Source: Petaurus breviceps papuanus (taxonomy: Eukaryota > Chordata > Mammalia > Diprotodontia > Petauridae). Taken from it: a DNA stretch of 64,000 bases. A program made the translations under genes and the position numbers. Location: positions 3,775,373-3,839,372 of the forward strand of contig JAMXIF010001164.1 of assembly GCA_028583685.1 (NCBI GenBank). The letters are read 5' to 3'. Below are positions 50,405 to 60,819 of this stretch, in pieces (positions within the stretch are counted from its first letter, which is position 1; each line of letters begins with the position of its first letter). The notes beneath the pieces were generated by a model that saw only the letters and a program-made list of their open reading frames with translations, was not told where the DNA came from and did not search any database.

Positions 50405-52940
50405 ATAGTGATAACTCCTGGCCATGGGGACTTGCTGTGTAGACGATGAGGAATATTTCTTTGGCTACCTGCTCACAGTGCACTTTGAACTAAAAATCCT
50501 ATATAGCCACGACCCTCAGATAGTGGGGTTTGAAAAGGAATATTGGATATTTTTAAAAGGAATGTTTAAAAGGCAAAAAAAAATAGAAGTCATAAAAGGA
50601 TGAATATAAATTAAACAACAATGAACTGGGCCCAGAATTAAACAGGAGTAGGAAGGCAAGTTAGATGGCCTTCAGGAAATTACAAAGCTGCTTTAATGTA
50701 GCCTGACTTCTCCCAGAGGGAAAGGTCCATCTTTTTAATACCAATATTTTACCTTGGATATTACATGGTTGCAAAGTAAGGGATCACTATGACTTTCAAA
50801 GAATTAAAGATGAGTATCACATAGTAAATAATGGTAGGTATATCATGGGCAGAGGCTGGCTGAAGCGTAAGATAAGGAAATTCAAATAACTGGAGTGAAG
50901 GATATCAGCAAGGAAATATGTGACTGAAAAGAAGAGAACTGAACATGGGGCAAGATCAAGGGATAAGAGGGAGACAGTCCAAGTTTTCCACTGGTATTCA
51001 TACAATGTTAGGAGAAAGTGAACTGAGCCTGTAGCAGGTTGGGTGAACACTGTCAATGACCTGGGGTTACTGAGTGACATTGATAAGAGTCACAGCACAA
51101 AGGCAGGCATAGATGGATTGCAGTTTGCATCATGGAAGGAAACCCATTAACTTATACCCCACTGATACCCAATGAGATCACAGTTCCATCTGAGTATTTT
51201 AAGATAACGACAACAAAAAGCTCAGAAATCATTTCTTAAAAATGAGAATTCTACTTCTTATCCTTCTATACCACTTTTGAGCAGATCAATTCAATTACAA
51301 AATCAAATACCAGCACATTTTAGAATGAAATAATGCAAAACCTCATGGTTTTTGTTGCTAAGTGAAAAGCTAGATGAAATTAATACTTAACTTTTAGGTT
51401 GACTGGAGGATACAAGAAGAAAGAGAAGGCATTCCTTAGGCCTGACATCTGGTGCCCCAATGTGGGGTCTGCACAATTCCTTTGTATCCACCCACAGAAT
51501 CCCAGAATTTCAAGTTCAAAGGGGCTATCTAGCCCCCAGGATTCAGGCTGTTCCCTCTCCTCGCCCTTACTATTTTGATGCTGAAAACTGGCCTTGGAAC
51601 CCTTCGGACAGCAAAAAGCTACAAGTGGGAAATCCCAGATGTCCTTTTCCTGTCTCCCTTGGTTACTGCCACTACCACTACCCTTTTGTCCTTTCAGGAG
51701 TTGGGGGAGACGTATTTTTACTTACTTTATCTTCTACTTACAGACTTGCTTCTATGTTCTACTTATTTCTATGTAACCATCTCTACAGGCCACACACCTC
51801 CCTGGCTCCCTGAGATGTCAAAAGAATCCCTGATACTCACTGCCCTTCAGGAGAGTCAAGAAGCAGACCTTGTGTGGGTTTACAGTGGGATGGGATGGTT
51901 TAGTGATGGGCTCCTCAGAAATGTGCTATCACAATTTTCTCTCACACTTGGATGGCTCTAACATGAAATCCTAGACTGAGTTCAAAGGATTTCACCAAGC
52001 AGCCTCTTATTATAACCCAATAACACTAGGAATGGGGGAAAAGTCCAAAATAAAAGGCATTCCAAAGAACCCAAATTAGCTCAACTTGATTCTCCTTTTA
52101 AACCCACGAATGCATGGGGTAGGGGGTAAGGGTAGGGAGGGCCTTCTCTCATCCCAAGAGCACCTTCTGGCATCAGCACAAACAAAGGCAAACAGAGGGA
52201 CTTTTCTTTCATGCTGTTCTTTCATCCACCTCCAGATTTGAATGTTCTTTCTCTCTGCCCACCCCACCCCCAAACTGGAAAACCCTAAACTTCCTGGAGC
52301 TACAACCACTTTCAGGCTGCCCCCTCTCATCCTCAATCAGCTCCACTCTACCAGCAAAACTCATGCCTGGGATTTTCCCAATCACTGTCTTTGTAGAGGT
52401 AGGACTGTCTCTCTTCCCTTCCCCAATATTGAAAACAGTATCAAGACTCTGTCAATGCAGAGAAAAGTAGCAGGATTGAAATGAAAGATTACATATCTCA
52501 GAGATGGTAGGTAAGAAAATGAGCTTGTGATGAGCTGTGCCTCTAAGTTTTTCAAGTATTTAAAAAGGTTACCAAAAAATCCCTTATGTTTGCTCTCGAT
52601 TCAAAAGGAGGGATCAAATACCATTGAATACAAAAAGAAAACCATCAGTGGTGAGAGTTGTGGCAAAAACACAGCAGAGGATATTTGAGTAAAGACTAGT
52701 AGAAAAACAGAAACGGTATCGTGTTGGTAGTATACTGCAAACCTCTTGGCCAGAAGGAAAAACAGATGATGAGATCCAGAAGAACAACACAGAAATGGGA
52801 CAGTGGGAAGAGAGAATTGAAAGGAGACTTCAGCTGTCTAGGACATATGTTGTAGCTCTTCCTCAGCTGAAAATACAGCAATTAAAAATCACGATTTGCA
52901 TTGCAGATAATTCCATTCTATAGAAAGCGGAGGAAGGAAT
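50405..52940. other. Largest unassigned stretch; no established gene
   Basis: Apart from a short MIR3-like piece (51495-51540, CAGAATCCCAGAATTTCAAG) no repeat is recognised. Plus frames at 51460-51813 and 51575-51961 overlap each other in different phases and have no domain or splice context. A primer-binding-site-like motif at 51451-51468 is discussed among the rejected items. Confidence 0.35.
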
Positions 52941-52949
52941 GAGGGGGTA

Positions 52950-53175
52950 ATATTATTGTGCAATAGATAGAGACAGGAAAATATGAATTTGTATCTAGTC
53001 TCAGACACTTGTAGCTATGTGACCTTGGATCAATTAACTTCTAGATGCCTGTTTCCTGCATTGTAAATTGGGTTTGGTAAAAGCACATACCTCCCAGAAT
53101 TTTTGTGAGGACTGAATAAGATAATATGTGTAAAGTACTTGACATGGTACCTGGAACACATAGGCACAATGGATA
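52950..53175 (+). mobile_element. MIR-type CORE-SINE
   Basis: AGTCTCAGACACTTGTAGCT, ATGTGACCTTGGATCAATTA, TTTTTGTGAGGACTGAATAA, GTGTAAAGTACTTGACATGG. Confidence 0.75.
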
Positions 53176-53179
53176 AGAA

Positions 53180-53578
53180 GGAAAATGGCAGGCATACTCT
53201 AATAGATTTTATGTGAGTATATTTCAAAGAGTTCAGAGAAAATTTCGGTAGGAACTCATGGCTTCAAGAGGGATGGGGTGCTCTCAAAAATGAAATTAGG
53301 AAGACATAGGATTCTGATAAGGAAATAGTGGGAGAGCTATGTAAAAGACTTGTAACCACAGGAAACGATTCAACTGATATTTAAACAAACATTAAATTCA
53401 ACAAGTATTTATGTAAAAGTCTATTATGTAATGTTCTATTCAATATAAACTTCACTTTATTTTCTCTACTAACTGGGAAATACAAAACAGAAATGGCCAA
53501 TGGCATCAAAAGGTGGGGAAGAGAGTAGCTAAGTACCATCAGTTAACTCAATTCAGGTTGAACCATATCTCAGAGTAT
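53180..53578. other. No gene; unassigned sequence
   Basis: AACAAGTATTTATGTAAAAG-type L2-like scrap near 53400; otherwise nothing. Confidence 0.3.
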
Positions 53579-53593
53579 TAAAAGAATATGTGG

Positions 53594-53898
53594 CGGGGCG
53601 GCCAGGTAGCAAAGCGAGTAAGAGCACCAGCTCCAGTGTTGAGAAGACCTGGAGAACAAATCCTGGGCTCAGACTCTTAGCACCCACCCAGAAACACCTA
53701 GCCGTGTAACCTTGAGCAAGTTACTTAACCCCAATTGCTTAGGGGCAGCCAGGTGGCTCAGCGAGTAAGAGCACCGGCTCCAGTGTCAGGATGACCTGGA
53801 TCAAATCCGGGCTCAGATACTCAGCACCACACCCAGAAATAACTGGCCGTGTAACCTTGAGCAAGTTACTTAACCCTGATTGCTTTAAAAAAAAAAAA
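53594..53898 (+). mobile_element. Dimeric tRNA-headed SINE (family B)
   Basis: Two head-to-tail monomers (53594-53741 and 53742-53898) share one target duplication, AAAAGAATATGTGG, at 53580-53593 and 53899-53912. Each has GCGAGTAAGAGCACC, CCCAGAAA and CCGTGTAACCTTGAGCAAG. Only the second has a poly(A) tail, so the dimer inserted as one unit. Confidence 0.9.
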
Positions 53899-53999
53899 AA
53901 AAGAATATGTGGATATAACTGCTGTTAGTAATTACTAAAAAACAGAAACAAAACAAAAACAAAAAACCCACCATAGAGAACAGGAGAAATTCTACAGGA

Positions 54000-54600
54000 C
54001 GTGAAATTTTGTTCCAAATTTCAAAATGGAGGAGAAGGCTATAGGCCAGTGAGGATGACTTTGACCTCTAGCATAATTGTATACTTTATTATTAAGGGGA
54101 GGTTTTGTGAGGAATTAGAAAGAGAAGCAACACTCACTATGAAAGTCATTAAGAATAAGTCATAACAAACCATCTTTATTTTCATTTTTACAAGGTTATT
54201 GGGAATATGATAGATTGAGTAAAACCTGGATTTCAATGAGGCATTATACATAGTATTTCATAACAGCCCTCTTGACAAAATGGAGAGATATGGAATGAAT
54301 GGTAGTAGAGGCAAATTCAGAAATAATTGAACAATTAGACCCAAAGAATGATAATTAATGTACTAATGTCAACTTCAAAGCTCTCTGGTAGGATCTGTTC
54401 TTGGTTCTGTTAGGCTCAACATATTAATCCAAGACTTAGAGGCAGAGATGTTGTGATCATTAAACTTGCGAATGGTAAGAACCTGGGAAAGATAGTTAAT
54501 ATGCTGGATGATGTAATTAGGCTTCCAACACACTGGATTTATGGACTGAATTTGATATTATTAAATTTGTAACTAATATTGCTCTCTTAAAGAAACGGAT
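54000..54600 (+). mobile_element. CR1/L3 LINE, RT domain
   Basis: ATAACAAACCATCTTTATTT, CAAGGTTATTGGGAATATG, ATTTCAATGAGGCATTATAC, GACAAAATGGAGAGATATGG, GTAGGATCTGTTCTTGGTTC and ACCTGGGAAAGATAGTTAAT follow the CR1 RT order. Ancient, with many stops. Confidence 0.75.
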
Positions 54601-54604
54601 TTTT

Positions 54605-54985
54605 GTTGTTTGTTGGTTCCCCCTTCCTCTACCAGTTTGCTGAATTCCTTAATCCACGGCGACATTCCTGTGTAGGAAAGTTTTACACAAATCTCCCACT
54701 TTCTTCACAACTACTACTCTTAAATCATTTTTCTAACCCCTAGGATTTCAACCACTCTAGCCAATCCTCATCTACCCCAATCATTACAACCTCTCCCTAG
54801 GTCCTACCTAGTGACATTGGGTGCCATGTTAAGTGGTACCATGTCCCTCCATTCCTGGAAGCCGGATCTGTATCAGCCACAAGCCAAGGCATGAAGGAGA
54901 TGTCCACCTGGCAGGTAGTGTTGGAGGTGAAGGAGAGAACATGTAGTCCTAGGGTTCACCAGAAAATATAGCTCTGGAGAATTAC
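54605..54985. other. No gene; unassigned insert within the CR1 region
   Basis: Separates the RT part from the 3' part of the CR1 copy. It may be a later insertion or an old divergent segment. Confidence 0.35.
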
Positions 54986-54989
54986 TAGG

Positions 54990-55480
54990 TGTGAGAAAAC
55001 ACACTGGACTTGGAATTCTATGTTCAATTCTGGGTATCACATTTTAGTAAGAGCTTTGATAAAATGGGAGAACACCCACAACAAGATATTGGGGACAGTG
55101 AAAAGCCTTGAGCCCATGTCTCGAGAGGAGCTGGTGAGGAAATGAGGGTGTTGAATTTGAAGAAGGGGAGTGTTGGGAGTTAGGGATCGGGAGGCACATG
55201 ACAGTCACCTCCACATATTTCAAAGTCTGTTAAATGGAAGACTTGTTCTGCTTTGCCCCAGAGTACAGAAAAAGAAGTCATGAGTGGAAGTTACAATGAA
55301 CCAGATTTAAGCTGGTATGGGAAAGCTTCCTAATTGAGCTACCCAAAAGTGGAAGGGGCTGCCTAAAGAGGTAGCTGAGGTCTCCAAACAAAAGACACAT
55401 GACTGCTTATCAAGCATGGTATAGAAAGTCATATGTTCAGGGTTAGACTGGACTAGATGGCCTCTGAGACTCCATTCAGC
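54990..55480 (+). mobile_element. CR1/L3 LINE, 3' part
   Basis: TTCAATTCTGGGTATCACAT, GAGCCCATGTCTCGAGAGGA, ACTTGTTCTGCTTTGCCCCA, AAAAGTGGAAGGGGCTGCCT, AGACTGGACTAGATGGCCTC. Confidence 0.82.
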
Positions 55481-55484
55481 TTTG

Positions 55485-55885
55485 AGGAGCAAGAGGTTGG
55501 ATCTCTCCCCCAGAACTGCCACTAGCTGGGTGGACTCGACCAAATCACTTCCTCCTCTGAGGACTTTGGATTCTTCGGGTGGAAATGAGAGCCCTGGACT
55601 AGATGAGAATCAGAATGACCTCTTTCAGCTCAAATATTCAATGGCCCTAGAACTGGCCTCATGATCATACTCTTCCAATATCCATCTGTGGCAGGTACCT
55701 TGGTTGCAGTGTAGTGCAGTGAAGAGTCAGTTCAAATCCCGACTCTTCCATTTACTACACATGAAACTTTGAGCAAGTCAATTAACCTCAATGGCCCTCA
55801 GTTTCCTCATATGTAAAATTAAGAGGCTGAATTAGATAATCTCTGATCCCTTTCAGTTCTAAATACATAATCCTAAGACCCCTTC
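55485..55885 (+). mobile_element. Two MIR-type CORE-SINEs in tandem
   Basis: 55485-55650 (CCCTGGACTAGATGAGAATC) and 55705-55885 (CACATGAAACTTTGAGCAAG, CAGTTTCCTCATATGTAAAA, TAATCTCTGATCCCTTTCAG). Confidence 0.7.
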
Positions 55886-55889
55886 CCTA

Positions 55890-56435
55890 AATTCTGGGTC
55901 TGACAGTTTTTCTTCTACCTATCTAATCGAGGGTCTTACTTCTACCATTTTGATTTTATTTGTATTAGTATTCTCTACATCTCCATAGCAATGCTAACAA
56001 ATATGTTGTAAATTCCTCCCAGACACTTTAAAAATAACTCTTTGTGGATGTGTATATTTATTCTAATACTTCCTCTATTTTGAAAAAAGTAAATCTCTAG
56101 TACTAAATGTCCATATTAAATAATATATAATGCTTTGCAAGCCTTAAAATGCTTTATAAATGTAAGCTATCATTATATCATAAGCTCTTAGAGAACAATG
56201 TGACCCTTTCATACAGCGTCAACATAATATTATGCACATATTAAAATTTCTAGAATGTAGCACATAAGTGCATAATATTATACATAACCTTTAAGGGATG
56301 GGTGGTTAATATTCAGTGACTATTACTATGTACCAAATAAAGTTCGAACTCCTACACCTGGCATTCAGTGTCCTCCCTAATTAACTACAATCTACCAAAA
56401 TCTTCAAATTTATAGTAATAAAAATAATAATATTT
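55890..56435. other. No gene; AT-rich unassigned sequence
   Basis: Contains a MIR 3' scrap near 56130-56165 (AAAATGCTTTATAAATGTAA) and an L2-like scrap near 56330. Confidence 0.35.
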
Positions 56436-56437
56436 AA

Positions 56438-56662
56438 AGAGGGTGGCTACATGGCACATCAGATGCCAGCCCTGGAGTGAGAAATTGAGTTCAAATCCAG
56501 TCTCATACACTTACTAGCTGTGTCACTTAACCCTGTTTGCCTCAGTTTCCTTATCTGTAAAGGGAGCTGAAGAAGGAAATGGCAAACCACTCCAGTATCT
56601 TTGCCAAGAAAATCACAAATGGGGTCACAAAGAGCCAAACAACAATAACCAAAAAACCCCAT
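56438..56662 (+). mobile_element. Mar1-type SINE
   Basis: GGTGGCTACATGGCACATCA, TTCAAATCCAGTCTCATACA, TGGCAAACCACTCCAGTATC, AATGGGGTCACAAAGAGCC, then an ACAACAATAACC tail. Confidence 0.9.
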
Positions 56663-56713
56663 ATATCTATCTATATCTGTATTTATCTATCTATATCTAT
56701 ATATAGATATATC
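56663..56713. repeat. (TATC/TATA)n microsatellite
   Basis: ATATCTATCTATATCTGTAT-type units directly after the Mar1 tail. Confidence 0.9.
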
Positions 56714-56870
56714 CCTTACTATGTGCCAGGCACTGTGCTAAGGAATTTACAAATATTATTTCATTCTATTCTATTCAACAACCCTGGGAAAGAGTTGCTT
56801 TTATTGTCCCCATTCTATAATTGAGTAAATTGAGACAAACAGAGGCTAAGTGACTTGCCCACTTTAACAT
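56714..56870 (-). mobile_element. MIR-type CORE-SINE, antisense
   Basis: ACTATGTGCCAGGCACTGTG, TGAGTAAATTGAGACAAACA, GGCTAAGTGACTTGCCCAC. Confidence 0.75.
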
Positions 56871-56874
56871 CTTT

Positions 56875-57048
56875 TCTCATACTGGTCTCCTTCACATTCC
56901 CTACTCAAAGCTAAGTCAACTGATTCACTGCTCCCAAAATATACCATCTCTCCCTATTCTGCTTCCATGTCTTTGTGCACACCATTCCCTAAATCAAGAA
57001 CACTATCCCTCTTTCCTTCTATTTCTACCAGTCAAAATCTCATACATA
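56875..57048 (+). mobile_element. Probable L2 fragment
   Basis: CTTCCATGTCTTTGTGCACA, CCATTCCCTAAATCAAGAAC resembles the L2 pre-3'UTR text. Confidence 0.45.
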
Positions 57049-57210
57049 GGGGTGGCTAGGTGGTGCAGTAAATAGAACACCGGCCCTGGAGTCAGGAGGG
57101 CCTGAGTTCAAATCCGACCTCAGACACTTACACGTATAAGCTGTGTGACCTTGGGCAAGTCACTTAACCCCAACTGCCCTGCCCTTCCCCCTCCAAAAAG
57201 CAAAAAAAAA
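57049..57210 (+). mobile_element. tRNA-headed SINE (family A), young
   Basis: GGGGTGGCTAGGTGGTGCAG, CACCGGCCCTGGAGTCAGGA, TGAGTTCAAATCCGACCTCA, GTGTGACCTTGGGCAAGTCA, CCCCCTCCAAAAAGC and an A tail. Duplication AAATCTCATACATA at 57035-57048 and 57211-57224. Confidence 0.95.
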
Positions 57211-57224
57211 AAATCTCATACATA

Positions 57225-57755
57225 ATAATCCGTGTTCATATAGTGCTTTAAGGTTACATATTTCTTTAGTGATGTCTTAACGCCCTTCTTAGATTTAAGT
57301 CATTGTTGGAAATATGTGGAAGAATTCACGGAACTTGAGAGTAAGAAACAATCTCAATATCCACCTAGTCCAAAGAGTACCTACCAAGTGCTCCTCAAAC
57401 CCATGGGTACCTCCACTATACTCTAGGTAACCTTCAATTTTATTTCTTTGAATTCTTCAAAGATTATAGCATACTAAGATTTGACTCCCAGCATTGCCGG
57501 GAGTACATTGGAGACTCAACCCATAGAGACCCAGCCCAAATCTGAATTTCCAGAGCACTCCCAGGGCAGGAAATAAGAATAAGTTGAAGAGCCTAAACAA
57601 ATGTATACTAAAAGGTAATCTAAATAGTTTTGTTCCTTAGAGAAGGAAAACGTTGGGGTCTTTTTTTAACAAATAAAATCTTATAATTTAGAGTAAGAAA
57701 CATAAGATTTTATTCAACAAACAGCGTAAAAAGTGAATTTCAGTTTCATGCCATA
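57225..57755. other. No gene; unassigned sequence
   Basis: MIR-like 3' scrap at 57235-57265, otherwise unrecognised. Confidence 0.3.
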
Positions 57756-57759
57756 GTGA

Positions 57760-58030
57760 ATTAAAGGAGAGAAAATGAGGAAGAACTAGAGACAGAGACC
57801 AGAAAGGGAAGATGAGAAACCAATCCAAGAGGGGAGAGACAGGGGAAAGCCAGAGTGGAGAGAGAGAAAAAAAAACATACAGAGATGGAAGGGCATGACG
57901 AATTAGAAAAACATGATCAGGAAGAGAAAGAACAGAATGAGAAAAAGAAATTAAAAGAGATGTAGAAATACAGGAAAAAAGAAAGAGAAAGAAGAGATAG
58001 AGGAAGAGACAAAAAGAGAAAAGGAAAACA
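57760..58030. repeat. Long purine-rich strand
   Basis: About 270 bp with A and G making up roughly four fifths of the plus strand, not a simple repeat. It produces leucine/serine/phenylalanine-rich antisense frames that are not genes. Confidence 0.75.
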
Positions 58031-58151
58031 GGTGCATGAAGCTCTATGGTGAACATCAGTTGAGGGGTTATTGTCATCGGCTTTCTGGTCTATGATCCTG
58101 TAGTAAATTATCATTTGTTAATATAGTACAGTAAAGAGTATAGAATAGTGT

Positions 58152-58390
58152 GGGGTAGCTAGGGGTCACAGTGGATAGAGCACAGGGTCTGGTGTTAGGA
58201 AGATTCTTCTTTGCAAGTTATGATACTAACTGGGCAAGTCAGTTAGCCCTGTTTGCCTCAGTTTCCTCATCTGTAAAATGAGCTGGAGAAGGAAACGGCA
58301 AACCACTCCAGTGTCTCTGCCAAGAAAACCCAAAACGGAGTCACAAAGAGTCGGACATGACTGAAACGACTGAACAAAAACAAAACAAAG
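58152..58390 (+). mobile_element. Mar1-type SINE with clear BovB-like tail
   Basis: GGGGTAGCTAGGGGTCACAG (head), TTTGCCTCAGTTTCCTCATC, GGCAAACCACTCCAGTGTCT, GAGTCACAAAGAGTCGGACA, TGACTGAAACGACTGAACAA. Best copy of the tail here. Confidence 0.93.
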
Positions 58391-58404
58391 GAAGAAGCAA
58401 TCAC

Positions 58405-58475
58405 AAGTCGCTTGTGGCTTTGTCCAAAACAAGTTGTGCTAGACCAATCTTGTTTTCTTTTCTAATAGGGTGACC
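58405..58475 (+). mobile_element. CR1/L3 scrap
   Basis: GTGCTAGACCAATCTTGTTT, TCTTTTCTAATAGGGTGACC. Confidence 0.45.
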
Positions 58476-58554
58476 ACCAATCTAATTAGTCACCATGACT
58501 TACTGACTGCCTCCACAACATTTCTCACATCTAACTCTTTCTGCTCACCATACC

Positions 58555-58800
58555 AAGACCTAGGTGGTGTAGTGGATAGAACACTGGTCCTGGAGTCAGG
58601 AAGATCCGAGTTCAAACCCAGCCTCATACTTACTATGTGACTCTGACCGAGTCATTTCATCTCTGCCTTGGTTTTCTTCAACTGTAAATGGAGATGATAA
58701 CAAAACTTACCTTGCAAAATTGTTGTTAGGATCAAATAAGATAATATTTTTAAATGCTTAGTATCGTTTCTGACACATAGTAGGCCCTATATAAATGCAT
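58555..58800 (+). mobile_element. MIR-type CORE-SINE
   Basis: CTAGGTGGTGTAGTGGATAG, CTGGAGTCAGGAAGATCCGA, TACTATGTGACTCTGACCGA, TTGTTAGGATCAAATAAGAT, AGTAGGCCCTATATAAATGC. Confidence 0.82.
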
Positions 58801-58804
58801 ATAC

Positions 58805-60115
58805 CCGTCTGGCAATACTTCTTATCTGGGCTACATTTTCTTCCTCTCTCTTTTCGTTTTTTTTTTTTTAAACAAAATGTTATTTGTGATATGGGATGGC
58901 TCTCTAGGAGACAGAAAGGACAAAAATACTGGACAAATTTTGGTGATGTAAAAAAACAAACAAAACAAAAGATCACTAAAAATTTATTCCAAAAAAATGA
59001 ATCCAAGATAGTTTGGAGGTTTCTGACTGAGTCCTGATGTTGGATCTCATTTTGCCTCCTTTTCTTGAAGTCACCAATCCTCTCTGTGGCTTTAGCTTCC
59101 TGTTGGTAAAAAGAAGCCGCCAACACCTACAAGGCTAATTGCTGTGTGAATGAGCTCACTAATGGTGGTAAAAGCTGCTTTAGGACAGGGAAAGTGCTAA
59201 ATTTAATTATTTATTATTAGCGTCTCCTCCCTGGCCAGATGTTTCTGGTTTTTTAAAATGTGAACCATGTGGAAAACTCCAGAGCAGTTCTAGTCTAGAA
59301 AATGGGGAAGGAAGAAAGGAAGGCAGAGGGGAGGCAGGATTGGGAGAGAAGGGGAGCAGGAGAGAGAAGCTGGACAAATCTGGATGGCAAAATACATGGG
59401 GAAGGTAGCTAGAAGACAAGGAAATTTGCCCAGGCTAAAAGGTGGTAGACAGGAAACAGGAAAAGGAAAATACAGTAGGAACAAAAATGGAGCAGGTCAG
59501 GAGACTTAAAAAGAGAATAATGGGAGGCCAGGTCCACAACGGCAGAAGTAAGGGCACTGGAATACCAGAAATGGTAGTCTGCTACTCTCTCTCACCACCA
59601 TGATCAGAATATGCCAGAAGGGAAGCAAATGTAAGCAGATGGGAAGAGGACTGCAGAAAAATGGATTGAATAAATGCAAAGTGAAAATATGAACCCAGAG
59701 AACCAGCTGTGCACATCAACACAGACCCATGTGGCCAAAACTTAGAGTGTCCTCAGGCTGACCAGGGTGGGGATAAAGAAACACAGGCGATGGGCCCTGA
59801 AGGAAATCAGGCAAGCGGCCTGAAAAGCATTTAGCAACTAGGATCTCCATTCCATGACTTTTTAATGCTACTTTCATGGAAATCTGTCTCTGGATGAGAT
59901 GAGATAAGATCTGCAGGCCTTGATGACTGACATGTGAGAATACTTAAGGGTCTGACTTTAAGAGGGCTGGGGTTTATAGAGTTTCTGTGCTGGACTCATG
60001 GAGAAAGACTGGCTCAAACTCCCTGAGGCTGGAAAAGAGCAAAATGTTCTGCCTGATTTTTAAGATGGAAATAATGGGCTGGTCATCATCGCTTGGGGAG
60101 GTGGAGAATAATATC
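58805..60115. other. Mostly non-repetitive; no established gene
   Basis: 59080-59250 is a compact island with CTAATTGCTGTGTGAATGAG and ATTTAATTATTTATTATTAG. 59290-59510 is purine-rich. Frames on both strands at 58758-59126 overlap and lack support. Confidence 0.35.
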
Positions 60116-60116
60116 A

Positions 60117-60176
60117 TACACACACACATATACACACACATGCACACACACATGCACATGCACACACATATACCCA
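60117..60176. repeat. (CA)n microsatellite
   Basis: CACACACACATATACACACA and related ACATGCACAC units. Confidence 0.93.
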
Positions 60177-60231
60177 TACAAGCTCACTGGGCCTTTCTCC
60201 TTTATAAATACCTAACTATGCCAATCAATGG

Positions 60232-60560
60232 ATAGTAGAGCAAGAACAGTGGACTTGAAATCTGAAAGATGAGGGTTTGGGTTTGGTGTCACTTACTAGC
60301 TACACGTGAGACCCTGAGCCAGTCACTGAAACGTTCATCTTCAGGTTCATCATCTTTTACAGATGGGGATAATGATCCTAAATGCAATGTGGTTTAATGA
60401 GCAAAGCACTGTACACAGAGTACCTATGAGCTCAAATCCCACATTAGACTACTGTCTGCCCTTAGTCAAGTCATGGCTCTTCTCTGGGTCTCTGTTTCCT
60501 TATCCACAAAATGAAGGGGCTAGACTCTGGATCATTAGTCTAGGGTCTCACTTGTACAGT
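60232..60560 (+). mobile_element. Two MIR-type CORE-SINEs in tandem
   Basis: 60232-60385 (AGAACAGTGGACTTGAAATC, GTCACTTACTAGCTACACGT) and 60385-60560 (GAGCAAAGCACTGTACACAG, CTTAGTCAAGTCATGGCTCT, GGCTAGACTCTGGATCATTA). Confidence 0.7.
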
Positions 60561-60644
60561 CTTCCTGGCATAACTGTTATGAAGATTAAATAAATAATCT
60601 TCATTTGTGTGTAATATAAACTGATACCTGGGAAAGATCTTAGC

Positions 60645-60792
60645 CTTAAAAAGGTCAAGGTCTCCCAGTGTATCTGGGGCCACCTCCAGTTGTCCTGAGC
60701 TATATCCAATTCACTTGCAAGAAATGGCATCACCTCCCAATATCAAGGTTCCCTTCGAAAATGAAGGACAAACAGCAATAACAACAACAATA
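60645..60792 (+). mobile_element. RTE-clade LINE 3' end
   Basis: AAGGTCAAGGTCTCCCAGTG, CCACCTCCAGTTGTCCTGAG, CACTTGCAAGAAATGGCATC, TTCGAAAATGAAGGACAAAC, then a CAATAACAACAACAA tail typical of RTE elements. Confidence 0.72.
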
Positions 60793-60819
60793 TATATTAT
60801 ATACATGCAATCTCTATTA

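Noticed and set aside
51446-51470. TGGTGCCCCAATGTGGGGTC resembles the lysine-tRNA primer-binding site of class II endogenous retroviruses, preceded by ACATC as after an LTR.
   Set aside because: No LTR with TG...CA ends is recognisable upstream, the following sequence becomes a MIR3-like fragment within about 30 bp, and no gag-like product is seen. Best read as chance or as a remnant too small to name.
57049-57125. A and B box-like sequences suggesting tRNA genes (also in other SINE heads).
   Set aside because: These are SINE heads: no cloverleaf with a matched acceptor stem and anticodon arm, and flanking duplications show retroposition.
57688-58077. 129-codon hydrophobic antisense frame resembling a membrane protein.
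   Set aside because: It is the complement of a purine-rich strand, which always reads as L/S/F-rich; no start context or conservation evidence.
58758-59126. 122-codon antisense frame.
   Set aside because: It starts in a MIR 3' end and crosses a poly(T) run; the plus strand is open over the same region.
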